Positions 8,199 through 17,347 of a stretch of DNA of 64,000 nt are shown here, in pieces. The position numbers and the translations under genes are program-made. Below the pieces are notes generated by a model. The model was given only the letters and a program-made list of their open reading frames with translations. It was not told the DNA's origin and did not search any database. Position 1 is the first letter of the stretch. Every line of letters starts with the position of its first letter. The stretch comes from Cellulomonas aerilata (GTDB lineage: Bacteria; Actinomycetota; Actinomycetes; Actinomycetales; Cellulomonadaceae). The stretch spans positions 124,001-188,000 of the forward strand of contig NZ_BJYY01000014.1 of the NCBI RefSeq assembly GCF_007991755.1, given 5' to 3'.

Positions 8199-8502
8199 GT
8201 GTCCGTGATCGACGAGCTCCTCACCGCCGACGCGGCGTACGCCGAGGCCTTCCCCGGGCCGCTGCCTGCCGCCGTCGCGGCGCGTCGCGGTGGTCGCGTG
8301 CACGGACGCACGCCTGGACGCCTACCGCGTGCTGGGCCTGAACAAGGGCGAGGCGCACGTCGTCCGCACCGTGGGCGGCGTGGTCACGGACGACGTCGTG
8401 CGCTCCCTGACGCTCTCCGAGCGACTGCCGGGCACCCGCGAGGTCGTGCTCGTGCACCACACCGGCTGCGGGATGCCGACCTTGACCGCCGACGCCTCAT
8501 AG
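8199..8502 (+). pseudogene. Beta-carbonic anhydrase remnant, frameshifted and truncated
   Basis: Two adjoining frames together encode the first half of a beta-carbonic anhydrase. Frame one (GTG 8199) reads SVIDELLTADAAYAEAF; from about 8284 a second frame continues as VAVVACTDARLDAYRVLG and VLVHHTGCGM. These contain the zinc-ligand Cys with the CxDAR motif and the HxxC pair. The switch lies in a CG-rich run near 8281-8290 and fits a 2-bp loss or 1-bp gain. A TAG at 8500 then truncates the protein at about 100 residues where relatives have 160 or more, and no homologous continuation is recognisable. Either the gene is dead or the assembly has an error; the missing C-terminal half favours decay. 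Confidence 0.7.
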
Positions 8503-8592
8503 GCCGCGCGGGGGTTCGTTCGATGTCGCGACGGGCCGCCGGAGGAGGTCGATGCCGGCTGACGTCAGGCGCGCCCGAGCGCCCGTTCCGGG

Positions 8593-8802
8593 CTACGACG
8601 TGGCGGAGTGCGGCGCGTCCTGCAGGTGCTCGACCGTGCAGTCCGGACCGGGGAACACGACGGACTCGTGGCCGTCGGGGTAGCGCACCCGGAACGGCGG
8701 GCCGCCGTCGGCGCCCTGGACGTCGATGACCTCGGCGACCTGAGGCGTCGACCCGACGGAACGGCTGTGGACGTGCAGGCGGTCTCCCACGGCGGCGCGC
8801 AT
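8593..8802 (-). CDS. DUF1918 family small protein
   Basis: 69 residues. The pattern MRAAVGDRLHVHSR, then GADGGPPFRVRYPDGHES and VVFPGPD, is the DUF1918 (SH3-like) signature common in actinobacteria. The ATG at 8802 has AGAGGAG at good spacing; the frame extends upstream but without homology. Function is unknown for the family; the small barrel suggests binding rather than catalysis. It stands alone between the carbonic anhydrase remnant and the DUF1028 gene. Confidence 0.82.
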   Translation of the reverse strand: MRAAVGDRLHVHSRSVGSTPQVAEVIDVQGADGGPPFRVRYPDGHESVVFPGPDCTVEHLQDAPHSATS

Positions 8803-9066
8803 GGCGGTGCTCCTCTGTCTCGACCCGCGGTGTGAGGGCGCCGCCAGGGGCGGCCGGCGCCGCTCGTCCTCACGCTGCACCCGTCACTCGGCCGTCGTCA
8901 ACGCTGCCGGGCGCGCCCCCGTGCCGCCGCCCGCCCCGCGCTCCGGGTCACCGCGGCGGCGACGCTCGGCCATGATGGGACACCGCGGCGCGACCGGCCG
9001 ACGAGCCGCTCGCGCGTCCCAGGCTGCTCCGCGCGATCCGCGGGGCATCGGCCCGAAAGGTGCAGC

Positions 9067-9957
9067 GTGACCTTCTCCCTCGTGGCGCGCGACGACGACG
9101 GGCGCACGTTCGGTGCGGCCACGGCGTCGAAGTACCTGGCGGTCGGTGCGACGGTCCCGGCCGTGGCGGCGGGCGTCGGCGCGCTGGTCACCCAGGCCCA
9201 CACCAACGTCCTGTACCGCGAGGCGGGGCTGGCGATGCTGCGGGACGGCCGGACGGCGGTGCGCACGGTGGAGCTGCTCGTCGCGGACGACCCCGGGCGC
9301 GACCTGCGTCAGGTGGCCGTGGTCGCGGCCAGCGGCGCCCCCGCGGCGTGGACGGGACGGGGCTGCTCGGCCGTGGCCGGGCACGTCGTCGGGGACTCGT
9401 GCGTCGCCGTCGGCAACCTGTTGACCGGCGCCGACGTCCTGGTCGCGATGACGACGGCGTTCGAGGCGACCACCGGCACCCTGGCGCGCCGGCTGCTGGC
9501 CGGGCTGGCCGCCGGCGACGCGGCGGGCGGTGACCGCCGCGGCCGGCAGAGCGCCGCGCTGGTCGTGGCGGCCGGCGAGGGGGTGGTGCACCTGCGCACG
9601 CCGGCGCGCGTCGACCTGCGCGTCGACGACCACCCGGCGCCGGTCGCGGAGCTGACCCGGCTGCTGGGCCGGCACGAGACCCTCGTCGGCGAGCCCGACC
9701 CCGACTCCGCCCTGCCGCTGCGCGGGGAGACGGCCGCCGAGGTGGAGGCGCTGCTCGCGGCCCTGCCTGCGGTGCTCGTCCCCGACCGGGGTCCGAGCCG
9801 AGGCCCGACCCGGGACCCGGACCCGCTGCCCGACCGGCTGGCCGCCTGGGCCCGGACCGAGAACCTCGAGCACCGGGTGCTCCCTGAGGCGGTGGACCGG
9901 CGCCTGCTCGACGAGCTGCGCGGGCAGGTGCGCGGGGTCGTGGCCGGGGCGCCCTGA
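9067..9957 (+). CDS. DUF1028 family Ntn-hydrolase-fold protein
   Basis: 296 residues from GTG 9067, with GAAAGG upstream. The opening TFSLVARDDDGRTFGAATASK and the following VGALVTQAHTNVLY and GLAML are diagnostic of DUF1028, a family with an Ntn-hydrolase-like fold and unknown reaction. The C-terminal third contains an Arg/Pro/Asp-rich linker and a short helical segment that may be a peptidoglycan-binding-like extension. There is no signal peptide, so it is probably cytoplasmic. No operon partner is close. Confidence 0.83.
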   Translation: MTFSLVARDDDGRTFGAATASKYLAVGATVPAVAAGVGALVTQAHTNVLYREAGLAMLRDGRTAVRTVELLVADDPGRDLRQVAVVAASGAPAAWTGRGCSAVAGHVVGDSCVAVGNLLTGADVLVAMTTAFEATTGTLARRLLAGLAAGDAAGGDRRGRQSAALVVAAGEGVVHLRTPARVDLRVDDHPAPVAELTRLLGRHETLVGEPDPDSALPLRGETAAEVEALLAALPAVLVPDRGPSRGPTRDPDPLPDRLAAWARTENLEHRVLPEAVDRRLLDELRGQVRGVVAGAP

Positions 9958-10133
9958 CCGCACGTCCCCGACCGGGCCGGCGGGCCGCCCGCCGGCCTCC
10001 CTCCGGCTGCCCTCCGCGGAGGCGGTGCCGCAGAACCCGGCCGAACCCGTGCCGGTCGCCGTGCCGGGGGCGGTCCCGTTCGCTCCCGGTGCCCGCGGCC
10101 GGGTGCCCCACCAGCGCCGATAGGCTCGCCCAC

Positions 10134-10715
10134 GTGCCCGAGGCCGACGACGAGACGCGCCTCCAGGTGGCCGCGCTCGGCGCCGCCGTCAAGGTCGAGC
10201 GACAGCGTCAGGGGCTGTCCGTCCAGGAGCTGAGCAAGCGGTCCGGCGTCAGCTTCGGCCTCATCAGCCAGCTCGAGCGCGGGCTGGGCAACCCCGGCCT
10301 CGGCTCCATGCACCGCCTCGCGCGCGCCCTCGAGGTGACACTGCCCAAGCTGCTCTCGGGCGTGGGCGGGGACGAGATGGTCGTGCGCGCCGGGGAGCGG
10401 CACCGGCTGCCCGGGACCGCCGGCGGCGGGTCCCCGGTGCGCGAGCTGCTCAGCCCGCGCATGCAGTCCCACCTCCAGGTCATCCGCAGCACGCTGCCGG
10501 TCGGCTTCAGCAACGAGGGACGTCCGTTCCGCCACCTCGGCACGGAATCCGTCCTGGTCGAGAGCGGCCGCCTGCTCGTCGTGCACGGGGAGCGGCGGGT
10601 GGAGCTTGAGCCGGGCGACGCGATGACCTACGGCTGCTCGACGCCGCACTGGTGGGCCAACGCGCACCACGACGTCACGGTCGTCCTCGGGTCGGTCACC
10701 CCGCTGGAGGCCTAG
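10134..10715 (+). CDS. XRE-family regulator with C-terminal cupin domain
   Basis: 193 residues. An N-terminal helix-turn-helix (about 12-66; VKVERQRQGLSVQELSKRSG, then GLISQLERG) is followed by a cupin barrel (about 100-190) with FRHLGTE, VELEPGD and STPHWW. This two-domain type senses a small molecule through the cupin and usually represses a neighbouring catabolic or transport operon. The GTG start is chosen because TAGGCT lies 7 nt upstream, giving a leaderless transcript. The ABC transporter operon follows on the same strand, and its upstream region contains inverted and direct repeats that could be its operator. Confidence 0.85.
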   Translation: MPEADDETRLQVAALGAAVKVERQRQGLSVQELSKRSGVSFGLISQLERGLGNPGLGSMHRLARALEVTLPKLLSGVGGDEMVVRAGERHRLPGTAGGGSPVRELLSPRMQSHLQVIRSTLPVGFSNEGRPFRHLGTESVLVESGRLLVVHGERRVELEPGDAMTYGCSTPHWWANAHHDVTVVLGSVTPLEA

Positions 10716-10765
10716 GGCCGTGGGGCCTGGCGCGGCCGGGGTCCCTGCCCGGCGACGCCGCGCAT

Positions 10766-10852
10766 GTTGCGATGGTGTTGCGACACGCCTGTCGGCTTCC
10801 CCGGCACCCGCTGCCGCGCTACAAAGTGACGCAACGATCAGTCCGCTGATCG
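10766..10852. promoter_or_regulatory. Repeats upstream of the peptide ABC transporter, candidate operator
   Basis: Two copies of GTTGCGA (10766-10772 and 10777-10783) are exactly 11 bp apart, one helical turn. An inverted CGCAAC half-site lies at 10830-10835. It joins a perfect dyad CGATCAG-TCCG-CTGATCG at 10835-10852. The sites sit about 100-190 bp before the lipoprotein start. The adjacent XRE-cupin protein is the obvious candidate ligand, by inference. Confidence 0.45.
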
Positions 10853-10956
10853 CAGCCGGACCGGCTCCGCCGGTGCAGACCGCTCCCGGCTCGGACGACC
10901 CGCCGCACGACCCGCCGCAGTCCCCTCGGACGACCGTCCCGACCCCCGGAGCCACC

Positions 10957-12531
10957 ATGCGTCAGACCATGCGTCAGACCCTGCGTCAGACCCGAGTCCT
11001 CGCCGGCGCGACCGCCGGCCTCCTGCTCCTCACGGCGTGCTCGGGCGGCGGCGAGGACGTCGACCTCGACGGCGGCGGCGACGGCGCGTCCGGTGCGGGC
11101 GCCGAGGCGTCCGGCCCCGTGCTGCGCGCGGCGATCGGCGGCGAGCCGGACCAGCTCGACCCCAACAAGACGTCGTCCTACTTCTCCTTCCAGGTGCTCG
11201 AGAACGTCTTCGACACGCTCGTCGAGCCGGACGAGAACCTCGACATGCAGCCCGCGCTCGCGGAGTCCTGGGAGACCAGCGACGACGGCCTGACGTGGAC
11301 CTTCCACCTGCGCGACGACGTCACCTTCCACGACGGCAGCGAGTTCACCGCCGACGACGTCGTCTACTCCTTCGACCGGATCGTCGACGAGGAGCTGTCC
11401 CCGTCCTGGCGGTTCGGCGCCGTCGAGGACATCACGGCGGTCGACGACCGGACGGTCGAGATCACGGTCAGCCAGCCGAGCCCGAATCTCCTGTCGAGCC
11501 TGGGTGGGTTCAAGGGCCTGGCCATCGTCGAGCAGGCGAACGTCGAGTCCGGTGACATCACCACGGCACCGGTCGGCACCGGACCGTTCTCGGTGGCCGA
11601 CTACACGTCGGGGGAGTCGATCGACCTGGTCGCCAACCCCGACTACTGGGGCGGTGCGCCGGAGATCGGCGGCGTCACCTACACGTTCATCTCCGAGGGG
11701 GCGACGGCGATCGCGGCGCTGCAGGGCGGCGAGATCGACTGGACCGACTCCGTCCCGGTGCAGCAGCTGGAGCAGATCCAGGGCGACGAGGCCGTCGAGA
11801 CCGGCGTCGTGCCGTCCAACGACTACTGGTACGTGGCGCTGAACGAGAAGCGCGAGCCGTGGGACGACGTGCGTGCCCGGCAGGCCGTGGCCTACGCGAT
11901 CGACCGCGAGGCGATCATCCAGGCGGTCAGCTTCGGCACCGCCACCCCCAACCAGCTGGCGATCCCGCAGGAGTCGTCCTGGTTCACCGAGTACGACCAG
12001 TACTCCACCGACGTCGACAGGGCCAAGGGCCTGCTCGCCGAGGCCGGGGTCACCTCGGCGACCGTCGACTTCCTGGCGACCTCGGAGTACCCCGAGACGG
12101 TGACGGCGGCGCAGATCATCGCCGACAACCTCGCTCCGCTGGGCATCACGGTGAACATCCGCACGGTGGACTTCGCCACCTGGCTGGCCGAGCAGGGCGA
12201 GGGCAACTTCGACGCCTTCATGCTGAGCTGGCTGGGCAACATCGACCCGGACGACTTCTACTACGCCCAGCACCACTCCACCGGCGGGTCCAACTACCAG
12301 GGGTACGCCAACCCCGAGGTCGACCGGCTGCTGGACGCGGCGCGCACCGAGACCGACACCGCCGCCCGCAAGGACCTCTACGCCCAGGCTGCGACGACGA
12401 TCGCGGACGAGGCCAGCTACATCTACCTCTACAACCCGTCGGTCATCCAGGCGTGGAGCCCGCAGCTCGAGGGCTACACGGCGCGCAGCGACCGGGCCAT
12501 CCGGTTCCGCGACGTGACCCTGGCCGAGTGA
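10957..12531 (+). CDS. ABC transporter substrate-binding lipoprotein (SBP_bac_5, oligopeptide type)
   Basis: 524 residues. A lipoprotein signal peptide (hydrophobic AGATAGLLLLTAC, lipobox Cys near 28) is followed by an acidic Gly-rich spacer and a DppA/OppA-type domain: GGEPDQLDPNKTSSY, YDTLV-like VFDTLVEPDENL, WTFHLRDDVTFHDGSEFTADDVV, and GTGPFSVADY. It would be anchored outside the membrane and deliver dipeptides, oligopeptides or related solutes. The first 36 nt are three near-identical 12-nt units (ATGCGTCAGACC), giving two in-frame ATGs; the real start may be 10957 or 10969. The permease and ATPase genes follow directly. Confidence 0.9.
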   Translation: MRQTMRQTLRQTRVLAGATAGLLLLTACSGGGEDVDLDGGGDGASGAGAEASGPVLRAAIGGEPDQLDPNKTSSYFSFQVLENVFDTLVEPDENLDMQPALAESWETSDDGLTWTFHLRDDVTFHDGSEFTADDVVYSFDRIVDEELSPSWRFGAVEDITAVDDRTVEITVSQPSPNLLSSLGGFKGLAIVEQANVESGDITTAPVGTGPFSVADYTSGESIDLVANPDYWGGAPEIGGVTYTFISEGATAIAALQGGEIDWTDSVPVQQLEQIQGDEAVETGVVPSNDYWYVALNEKREPWDDVRARQAVAYAIDREAIIQAVSFGTATPNQLAIPQESSWFTEYDQYSTDVDRAKGLLAEAGVTSATVDFLATSEYPETVTAAQIIADNLAPLGITVNIRTVDFATWLAEQGEGNFDAFMLSWLGNIDPDDFYYAQHHSTGGSNYQGYANPEVDRLLDAARTETDTAARKDLYAQAATTIADEASYIYLYNPSVIQAWSPQLEGYTARSDRAIRFRDVTLAE

Positions 12532-12535
12532 CCCC

Positions 12536-13495
12536 GTGACCGCCGGCAGCATCGCCCGGTTCCTGGGCCGGCGCGTGGCGCACTCCGCCGTCGTGCTGCT
12601 CGGCGTCATGGTCGTCGTGTTCGCGCTCGTCCAGCTCGTCCCGGGGGACCCGGTGCGCATCGCGTTGGGCACGCGGTACACGCAGGAGGCCTACGACGCG
12701 CTGCGGGCAGCGAGCGGTCTGGACCGCCCGCTGCTCGAGCAGTTCCTCTCCTACGTCGGCAACGCGCTGACCGGGGACCTCGGGGTGAGCTTCCGTACCG
12801 GGGAGGCGGTCGCCGGCACGCTCCTCGAGCGGCTGCCGGCGACAGTCTCCCTCGCACTCGTCGGCGTGGTCATCGCGCTGGTCGTGGCGCTGCCCGCCGG
12901 GATCTGGTCCGGCCTGCACGAGGGACGCGTGTCGGACGCCGTCGTGCGCGTCGTCAGCCAGGCCGGGGTCTCCGTCCCGGACTTCTGGCTCGGGATGCTG
13001 CTGATCACCGTGGTCGCGTCCGGGCTGGGATGGCTGCCGTCGTCGGGCTACGTCCCCATCGCCGAGGACCCGGTCCAGTGGGCGCGCCGCGTCGCGCTGC
13101 CGGCACTGACCGTCGGGCTCGTCGCCGCCGCGATCATGACCCGGTACGTGCGCACCGCCGTGCTCGAGGTGTCCCACGCCGGGTACGTGCGCACCGCGCG
13201 GTCCAAGGGGCTGCCGGCGAGCGTGGTCACCGGCCGGCACGTGGTCCGCAACGCGCTGATCCCCATCCTCACGATCACCGGGATCCAGCTCGCCACCATC
13301 CTCGGTGGCGTCATCGTCGTCGAGGTGGTCTTCGCCTGGCCGGGACTGGGCCGCCTCACCTATGACGCCGTCGCCGCGCGCGACTACCCGCTCATCCAGG
13401 GAGCCGTGCTGCTCATGGCCGTGATGTTCCTGCTCGTCAACCTCGTGGTGGACGCCCTGTACTCCGTCGTCGACCCGCGGATCCGGCTCTCATGA
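12536..13495 (+). CDS. ABC transporter permease, DppB/OppB type
   Basis: 319 residues, six predicted membrane helices. Seen: the family N-terminus FLGRRVAHSAVVLLGVMVVVF, VPGDPVRIALG, GDLGVSFRTGEAV, and the EAA-loop HAGYVRTARSKGLP, which contacts the ATPase, then RHVVRNALIPILTITG. It starts four bases after the lipoprotein stop and overlaps the next permease by four bases (ATGA). It forms half of the membrane channel of the peptide-type importer encoded by this operon. Confidence 0.93.
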   Translation: MTAGSIARFLGRRVAHSAVVLLGVMVVVFALVQLVPGDPVRIALGTRYTQEAYDALRAASGLDRPLLEQFLSYVGNALTGDLGVSFRTGEAVAGTLLERLPATVSLALVGVVIALVVALPAGIWSGLHEGRVSDAVVRVVSQAGVSVPDFWLGMLLITVVASGLGWLPSSGYVPIAEDPVQWARRVALPALTVGLVAAAIMTRYVRTAVLEVSHAGYVRTARSKGLPASVVTGRHVVRNALIPILTITGIQLATILGGVIVVEVVFAWPGLGRLTYDAVAARDYPLIQGAVLLMAVMFLLVNLVVDALYSVVDPRIRLS

Positions 13496-14502
13496 CCCAG
13501 GTCGACCCCACCGCCGGGTCCGCCGCCGGGTCGGCCGTGGGCCCTGGCGCCGGATCCGCCCTCTTCGCCGCGACGGTGGGGCTCGCGGGCAACGCGCCGC
13601 CGCGGGCCGGGGCGTGGCGGCTGTTCCGGGACAACCCCGTGTCCGTCGCCGCCGCGCTCGTCCTGCTCGTCGTGCTCGTCGTCGGCCTGGTCGGCCGGTG
13701 GGTCGCGCCGTACGGGATCAACGCCGTCGACGTGGCCAACGCCCTGCAGCCGCCCAGCGGCGCGCACTGGTTCGGCACCGACGACCTCGGCCGCGACGTG
13801 TTCTCCCGGGTGCTGGTAGCGACCCAGGTGTCGCTGCGGGTCGCGTTCGTGTCCGTGGCGTTCGCGCTGGTGGTGGGTGTCGGGGTGGGCGTGGTCGCCG
13901 GCTACCGCGGCGGGTGGCTCGACACCGTCCTCATGCGCGTCGTCGACGTGATGTTCGCGTTCCCGGTCCTGCTCCTGGCGCTGGCGATCATCGCCGTCCT
14001 GGGCCCCGGCACGACGACGACCATCCTGGCCATCGGCATCGTCTACACCCCGATCTTCGCCCGGGTCGCCCGCGCGTCCGCGCTCTCGGTCCGGGTCGAG
14101 CCGTTCGTGCAGGTGTCGCAGACGATGGGCACGCCGAGCGGCTACATCCTGCGCAGGCACGTCCTGCCCGGCGTCAGCGGACCGGTGATCGTCCAGACGT
14201 CGCTGTCGGTGGCGTTCGCCATCCTGTCCGAGGCGGCGCTGTCCTTCCTCGGCCTGGGGGTCCAGCCGCCCGAGCCCTCCTGGGGCCGGATGCTGTTCGA
14301 CGCGCAGGGCTTCCTCGGGCTGGCCTGGTGGATGAGCGTGTTTCCCGGGCTCGCGATCTTCGTCAGCGTGCTGGCGTTCAACCTCATCGGCGACGGGATC
14401 CGCGACGTGCTCGACCCCCGCCAGCGCACGCTGCTGCAGGCCCGCCGCAGCACGCGTGTCCCCGGGCGCCGTCGTGCCGCCCGCACCGGGGGTGCGGCGT
14501 GA
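13492..14502 (+). CDS. ABC transporter permease, DppC/OppC type
   Basis: 336 residues. After a 40-residue Gly/Ala/Pro-rich N-terminus come membrane helices with the DppC features WRLFRDNPVSVAAALVLL, HWFGTDDLGRDVFSRVL, and the EAA loop with VQVSQTMGTPSGYILRRHVLP. The protein ends in PSWGRMLFDAQ, IFVSVLAFNLIGDGIRDVLDPR. ATG overlaps the previous stop and its own stop overlaps the GTG of the ATPase gene. It is the second subunit of the channel. Confidence 0.93.
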   Translation: MTQVDPTAGSAAGSAVGPGAGSALFAATVGLAGNAPPRAGAWRLFRDNPVSVAAALVLLVVLVVGLVGRWVAPYGINAVDVANALQPPSGAHWFGTDDLGRDVFSRVLVATQVSLRVAFVSVAFALVVGVGVGVVAGYRGGWLDTVLMRVVDVMFAFPVLLLALAIIAVLGPGTTTTILAIGIVYTPIFARVARASALSVRVEPFVQVSQTMGTPSGYILRRHVLPGVSGPVIVQTSLSVAFAILSEAALSFLGLGVQPPEPSWGRMLFDAQGFLGLAWWMSVFPGLAIFVSVLAFNLIGDGIRDVLDPRQRTLLQARRSTRVPGRRRAARTGGAA

Positions 14503-16154
14503 CCGGCACGCCGGCGGTCGTGCCGGCGAACGGGGCGGTGCTGTCGGTCGCGGACCTGCGGGTGAGCATCGGCGGACGGGAGATCGTCCGGGGCGTCTCC
14601 TTCGACGTCCGGCCGGGGCAGACCCTGGGGATCGTGGGGGAGTCCGGGTCGGGGAAGTCCATGACCGTGCTGGCCGCCACCGGGCTGCTCGACGCACCGG
14701 GTGCGCGGGTGACCGGGTCCAGCCTGATCACCGGGACCGACGGGGGCGCCCCGACCCAGCTCATCGGAGCCGCCGAGCGGACGCTGCGCCGCGTGCACGG
14801 CGACCGGGTCGGGTTCGTGTTCCAGGACCCGAGCACGTCCCTCAACCCGGTGCTGACCCTCGAGCGGCAGATCAGCGAGAGCCTGGAGACCCACCGCGGC
14901 ATGACGCGCCGGGCCGCGCGCACCCGTGCCCTGGACCTGCTCACCGCGGTCGGCATCCCGGACCCCGAGCGGCGGCTTGACGGCTACCCGCACCAGCTCT
15001 CGGGCGGGCAGCGCCAGCGGGTGATGATCGCCATCGCGCTGGCGTGCGACCCGACCCTGCTCATCGCCGACGAGCCGACCACCGCGCTGGACGTCACCAC
15101 GCAGGCGCAGATCGTCGAGCTCGTCCGCGCGCTGCAGCAGGAGCGCGGCACGGCGGTGGTGTGGATCAGCCACGACCTCGGCCTCATCGGGCAGGTGGCC
15201 GACGACGTCACCGTCCTGCGGCAGGGCGAGGCCGTCGAGCAGCAGCCCGTGCTGGGGGTCTTCGACGCGCCCCGGCACGCCTACACGCGTCAGCTCCTGG
15301 ACGCGCGTCCCCTGCTCGGGCAGTCCGCGCCGCCGCCGGCGGACGCGTCCGGCGCTGCGCTCCTGACGGTCGAGAGCCTCGACGTCCGGTTCGCCGTGAC
15401 CGGCCCCACCGGGCGGTCGGTGGTGCACGCGGTCGACGACGTGTCGTTCACCGTCCGACGCGGGCGCACCCTGGGCGTCGTGGGGGAGTCCGGGTCCGGG
15501 AAGTCGACGATCGCCGGTGCGCTGACCGGGCTGGTCAGGCCGCGGGCCGGTGCCGCCCGGCTCGACGGCGAGGACCTGCTGGCCGGGCGCGGCGCGTCCG
15601 GTCGCCGGCTGCGCCGCCGCGTGGCGATGGTCTTCCAGGACCCGTTCTCCTCGCTCAACGGACGCTCCACGATCGGCACGTCGATCGCCGAGCCGCTGCG
15701 CGTGCACCGGCTCACCGCGTCCGGTGCCGCCGAGCGCGCGCGCATCGCCGAGCTGCTCGAGCTCGTGGACCTCTCCGGCGACTACGTCGACCGGTACCCG
15801 CACGAGCTCTCCGGCGGGCAGCGCCAGCGGGTGTCGATCGCCCGTGCGCTGGCCCTGGAGCCGGACCTGGTGATCCTCGACGAGTCCACCGCATCCCTGG
15901 ACGTGTCGATCCAGGCCCGGGTGCTCGAGCTGCTGCTGCGCCTGCAGGCCGAGCTCGGGCTGACCTACCTGTTCATCGCGCACGATCTGGGCGTCGTGCA
16001 GCGGATGAGCCACGACGTCCTGGTTCTGCGCGGCGGGCGCACCGTCGAGCACCGGCCGGCGGCCGACCTCTTCGCGGACCCGCGCGAGGAGTACACGCGT
16101 GCCCTGCTCGACGCCGTCCCGCCGGTCCGGCCACGCGCCGCACAGGCGGGGTGA
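14499..16154 (+). CDS. Fused double-ATPase subunit of the peptide ABC transporter (DppD-DppF)
   Basis: 551 residues with two complete ABC ATPase domains. Domain 1 (about 12-275): Walker [10 protein letters not shown]-loop [12 protein letters not shown], signature LSGGQRQRV, Walker B LLIADEPT. Domain 2 (about 285-545): [38 protein letters not shown]. Each domain ends with the Y-T-R-L/A-L-L-D motif of oligopeptide ATPases. DppD and DppF are separate in many bacteria; the fusion is like GsiA/YejF. It powers uptake by the permeases encoded upstream. The GTG start overlaps the dppC-like stop by four bases, completing the operon. Confidence 0.93.
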   Translation: MTGTPAVVPANGAVLSVADLRVSIGGREIVRGVSFDVRPGQTLGIVGESGSGKSMTVLAATGLLDAPGARVTGSSLITGTDGGAPTQLIGAAERTLRRVHGDRVGFVFQDPSTSLNPVLTLERQISESLETHRGMTRRAARTRALDLLTAVGIPDPERRLDGYPHQLSGGQRQRVMIAIALACDPTLLIADEPTTALDVTTQAQIVELVRALQQERGTAVVWISHDLGLIGQVADDVTVLRQGEAVEQQPVLGVFDAPRHAYTRQLLDARPLLGQSAPPPADASGAALLTVESLDVRFAVTGPTGRSVVHAVDDVSFTVRRGRTLGVVGESGSGKSTIAGALTGLVRPRAGAARLDGEDLLAGRGASGRRLRRRVAMVFQDPFSSLNGRSTIGTSIAEPLRVHRLTASGAAERARIAELLELVDLSGDYVDRYPHELSGGQRQRVSIARALALEPDLVILDESTASLDVSIQARVLELLLRLQAELGLTYLFIAHDLGVVQRMSHDVLVLRGGRTVEHRPAADLFADPREEYTRALLDAVPPVRPRAAQAG

Positions 16155-16212
16155 CGCGGGGCAGGACGGGCGGCCCCGGGCCTGGCGGCGTGCGGGTCGT
16201 TCCCGGACAGGT

Positions 16213-16623
16213 TCAGTCCTGGGCCGCGGCGCCCCAGCCGTGCCACTTCTCGATCTCGACCCGGGCGCTGACCCTGGCCCGGTCCCGGGTGCCGTAGTCC
16301 TGCCCGAGGTAGTGGCGCGACAGCCGGTCGATGTCGGCCAGGTCGACGTCGTCGGTGATCGACACCACGCGTCCCTGCACGCTGACGTGGGTGTACCAGT
16401 CGCCCTCCGCGAGCGCCGTGAGCGACACCCGCGGGTCGCGGCGCAGGTGCTTGAGACGGGCGCGGCCGGCGTCCAGGTTGAGCAGCACCGTGCCGTCCGG
16501 CTCCAGGAGGTACCAGGTGGCCACGGTGACCGGGCGCCCGTCCGCGGCGAGGGTCGCCATCACCGCGGGCAGGGGACGGGAGAGCAGCTCGACGAGGTCG
16601 GCGGGCAGCGGGGGGACGGGCAC
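16213..16623 (-). CDS. PPOX-class (pyridoxamine oxidase-like) flavin/F420-binding protein
   Basis: 136 residues from the GTG at 16623, preferred because TGGAGG lies six bases upstream; a longer frame from 16674 exists but with poor spacing. The split-barrel features are LPAVMATLAADGRPVTVATWYL, RARLKHLRRDPRVSL, and VSVQGRVVSI. This matches the TIGR03618-type group, whose members bind F420 or FMN and reduce small substrates. The substrate and cofactor cannot be fixed by eye. It converges with the ABC operon. Confidence 0.8.
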   Translation of the reverse strand: MPVPPLPADLVELLSRPLPAVMATLAADGRPVTVATWYLLEPDGTVLLNLDAGRARLKHLRRDPRVSLTALAEGDWYTHVSVQGRVVSITDDVDLADIDRLSRHYLGQDYGTRDRARVSARVEIEKWHGWGAAAQD

Positions 16624-16796
16624 GGGATCCTCCAGGGGGTGGTCGGACGGGCCTGCGACCTCGTTCTCTACCACCGTCCTGTGCCCGGCTGCGACCGGTG
16701 ACCGAGCCGGCGGGTCGCGACTCCTTCACCATCCGTGCGTGGCGCGTGCACAGGCGCGCGACCGCCCGGTCACGTGCTGCCGCTTGGATGCTCGCC

Positions 16797-17312
16797 ATGG
16801 CCCCTGCCTCTGTGCCCGCCGCGACCGCCGCGACGCCCGCCGCCCGCGGGCAAGGCCGACGTCGCCTGCTGGTGTCCGGTGCCGTGCTCGTGGCCGTGGG
16901 CCTCGCGGTGTCGACGGCGGGGTCGGGACCGCTCGCGGACGCGCTGGGGGACGCCCTGTACGCGGCGCTGGTCTGGGTCCTGCTGGCGCTCGTCCTGCCG
17001 CGGTGGGGTGCGCCCGCCGTCACGCTCACCGCGATCACCGTCTGCTGGGGGATCGAGCTCGCGCAGCTCACCGGGCTGCCGGCGGCCGCGACCGCTGCCT
17101 GGGCGCCCGCCCGGTACGTGCTGGGCACCACGTTCACGCCCTCGGACCTCGTCGCCTACGCCGTGGGGGCGGTCGCGGCCGGGGTGGCGGCCCGCGGCCG
17201 CGGCGTCGGGACCACGCAGCTCGGCGGCGCTGCGCCCGGAGGAGGACGCGCGGTGACCCCGCGTCCGCCCACGGGTGGACCGGGGTCAGGGTCACGTCGG
17301 GGAGATTACTGA
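16797..17312 (+). CDS. DUF2809 family membrane protein
   Basis: About 171 residues. Four hydrophobic segments with the DUF2809 pattern: LGDALYAALVWVLLALVLP, then GIELAQLTGLPA, and ARYVLGTTFTPSDLVAYAVGA. The C-terminal 35 residues are Gly/Pro/Arg-rich and probably disordered. The start is uncertain: ATG 16797 is chosen (TTGGAT seven bases upstream could be a leaderless -10), with ATG 16788 as an alternative. Function of the family is unknown. It precedes another small membrane protein on the same strand. Confidence 0.7.
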   Translation: MAPASVPAATAATPAARGQGRRRLLVSGAVLVAVGLAVSTAGSGPLADALGDALYAALVWVLLALVLPRWGAPAVTLTAITVCWGIELAQLTGLPAAATAAWAPARYVLGTTFTPSDLVAYAVGAVAAGVAARGRGVGTTQLGGAAPGGGRAVTPRPPTGGPGSGSRRGDY

Positions 17313-17347
17313 TGTGCCCGGCACCGGCGCTCCGCCACGATCGACGC

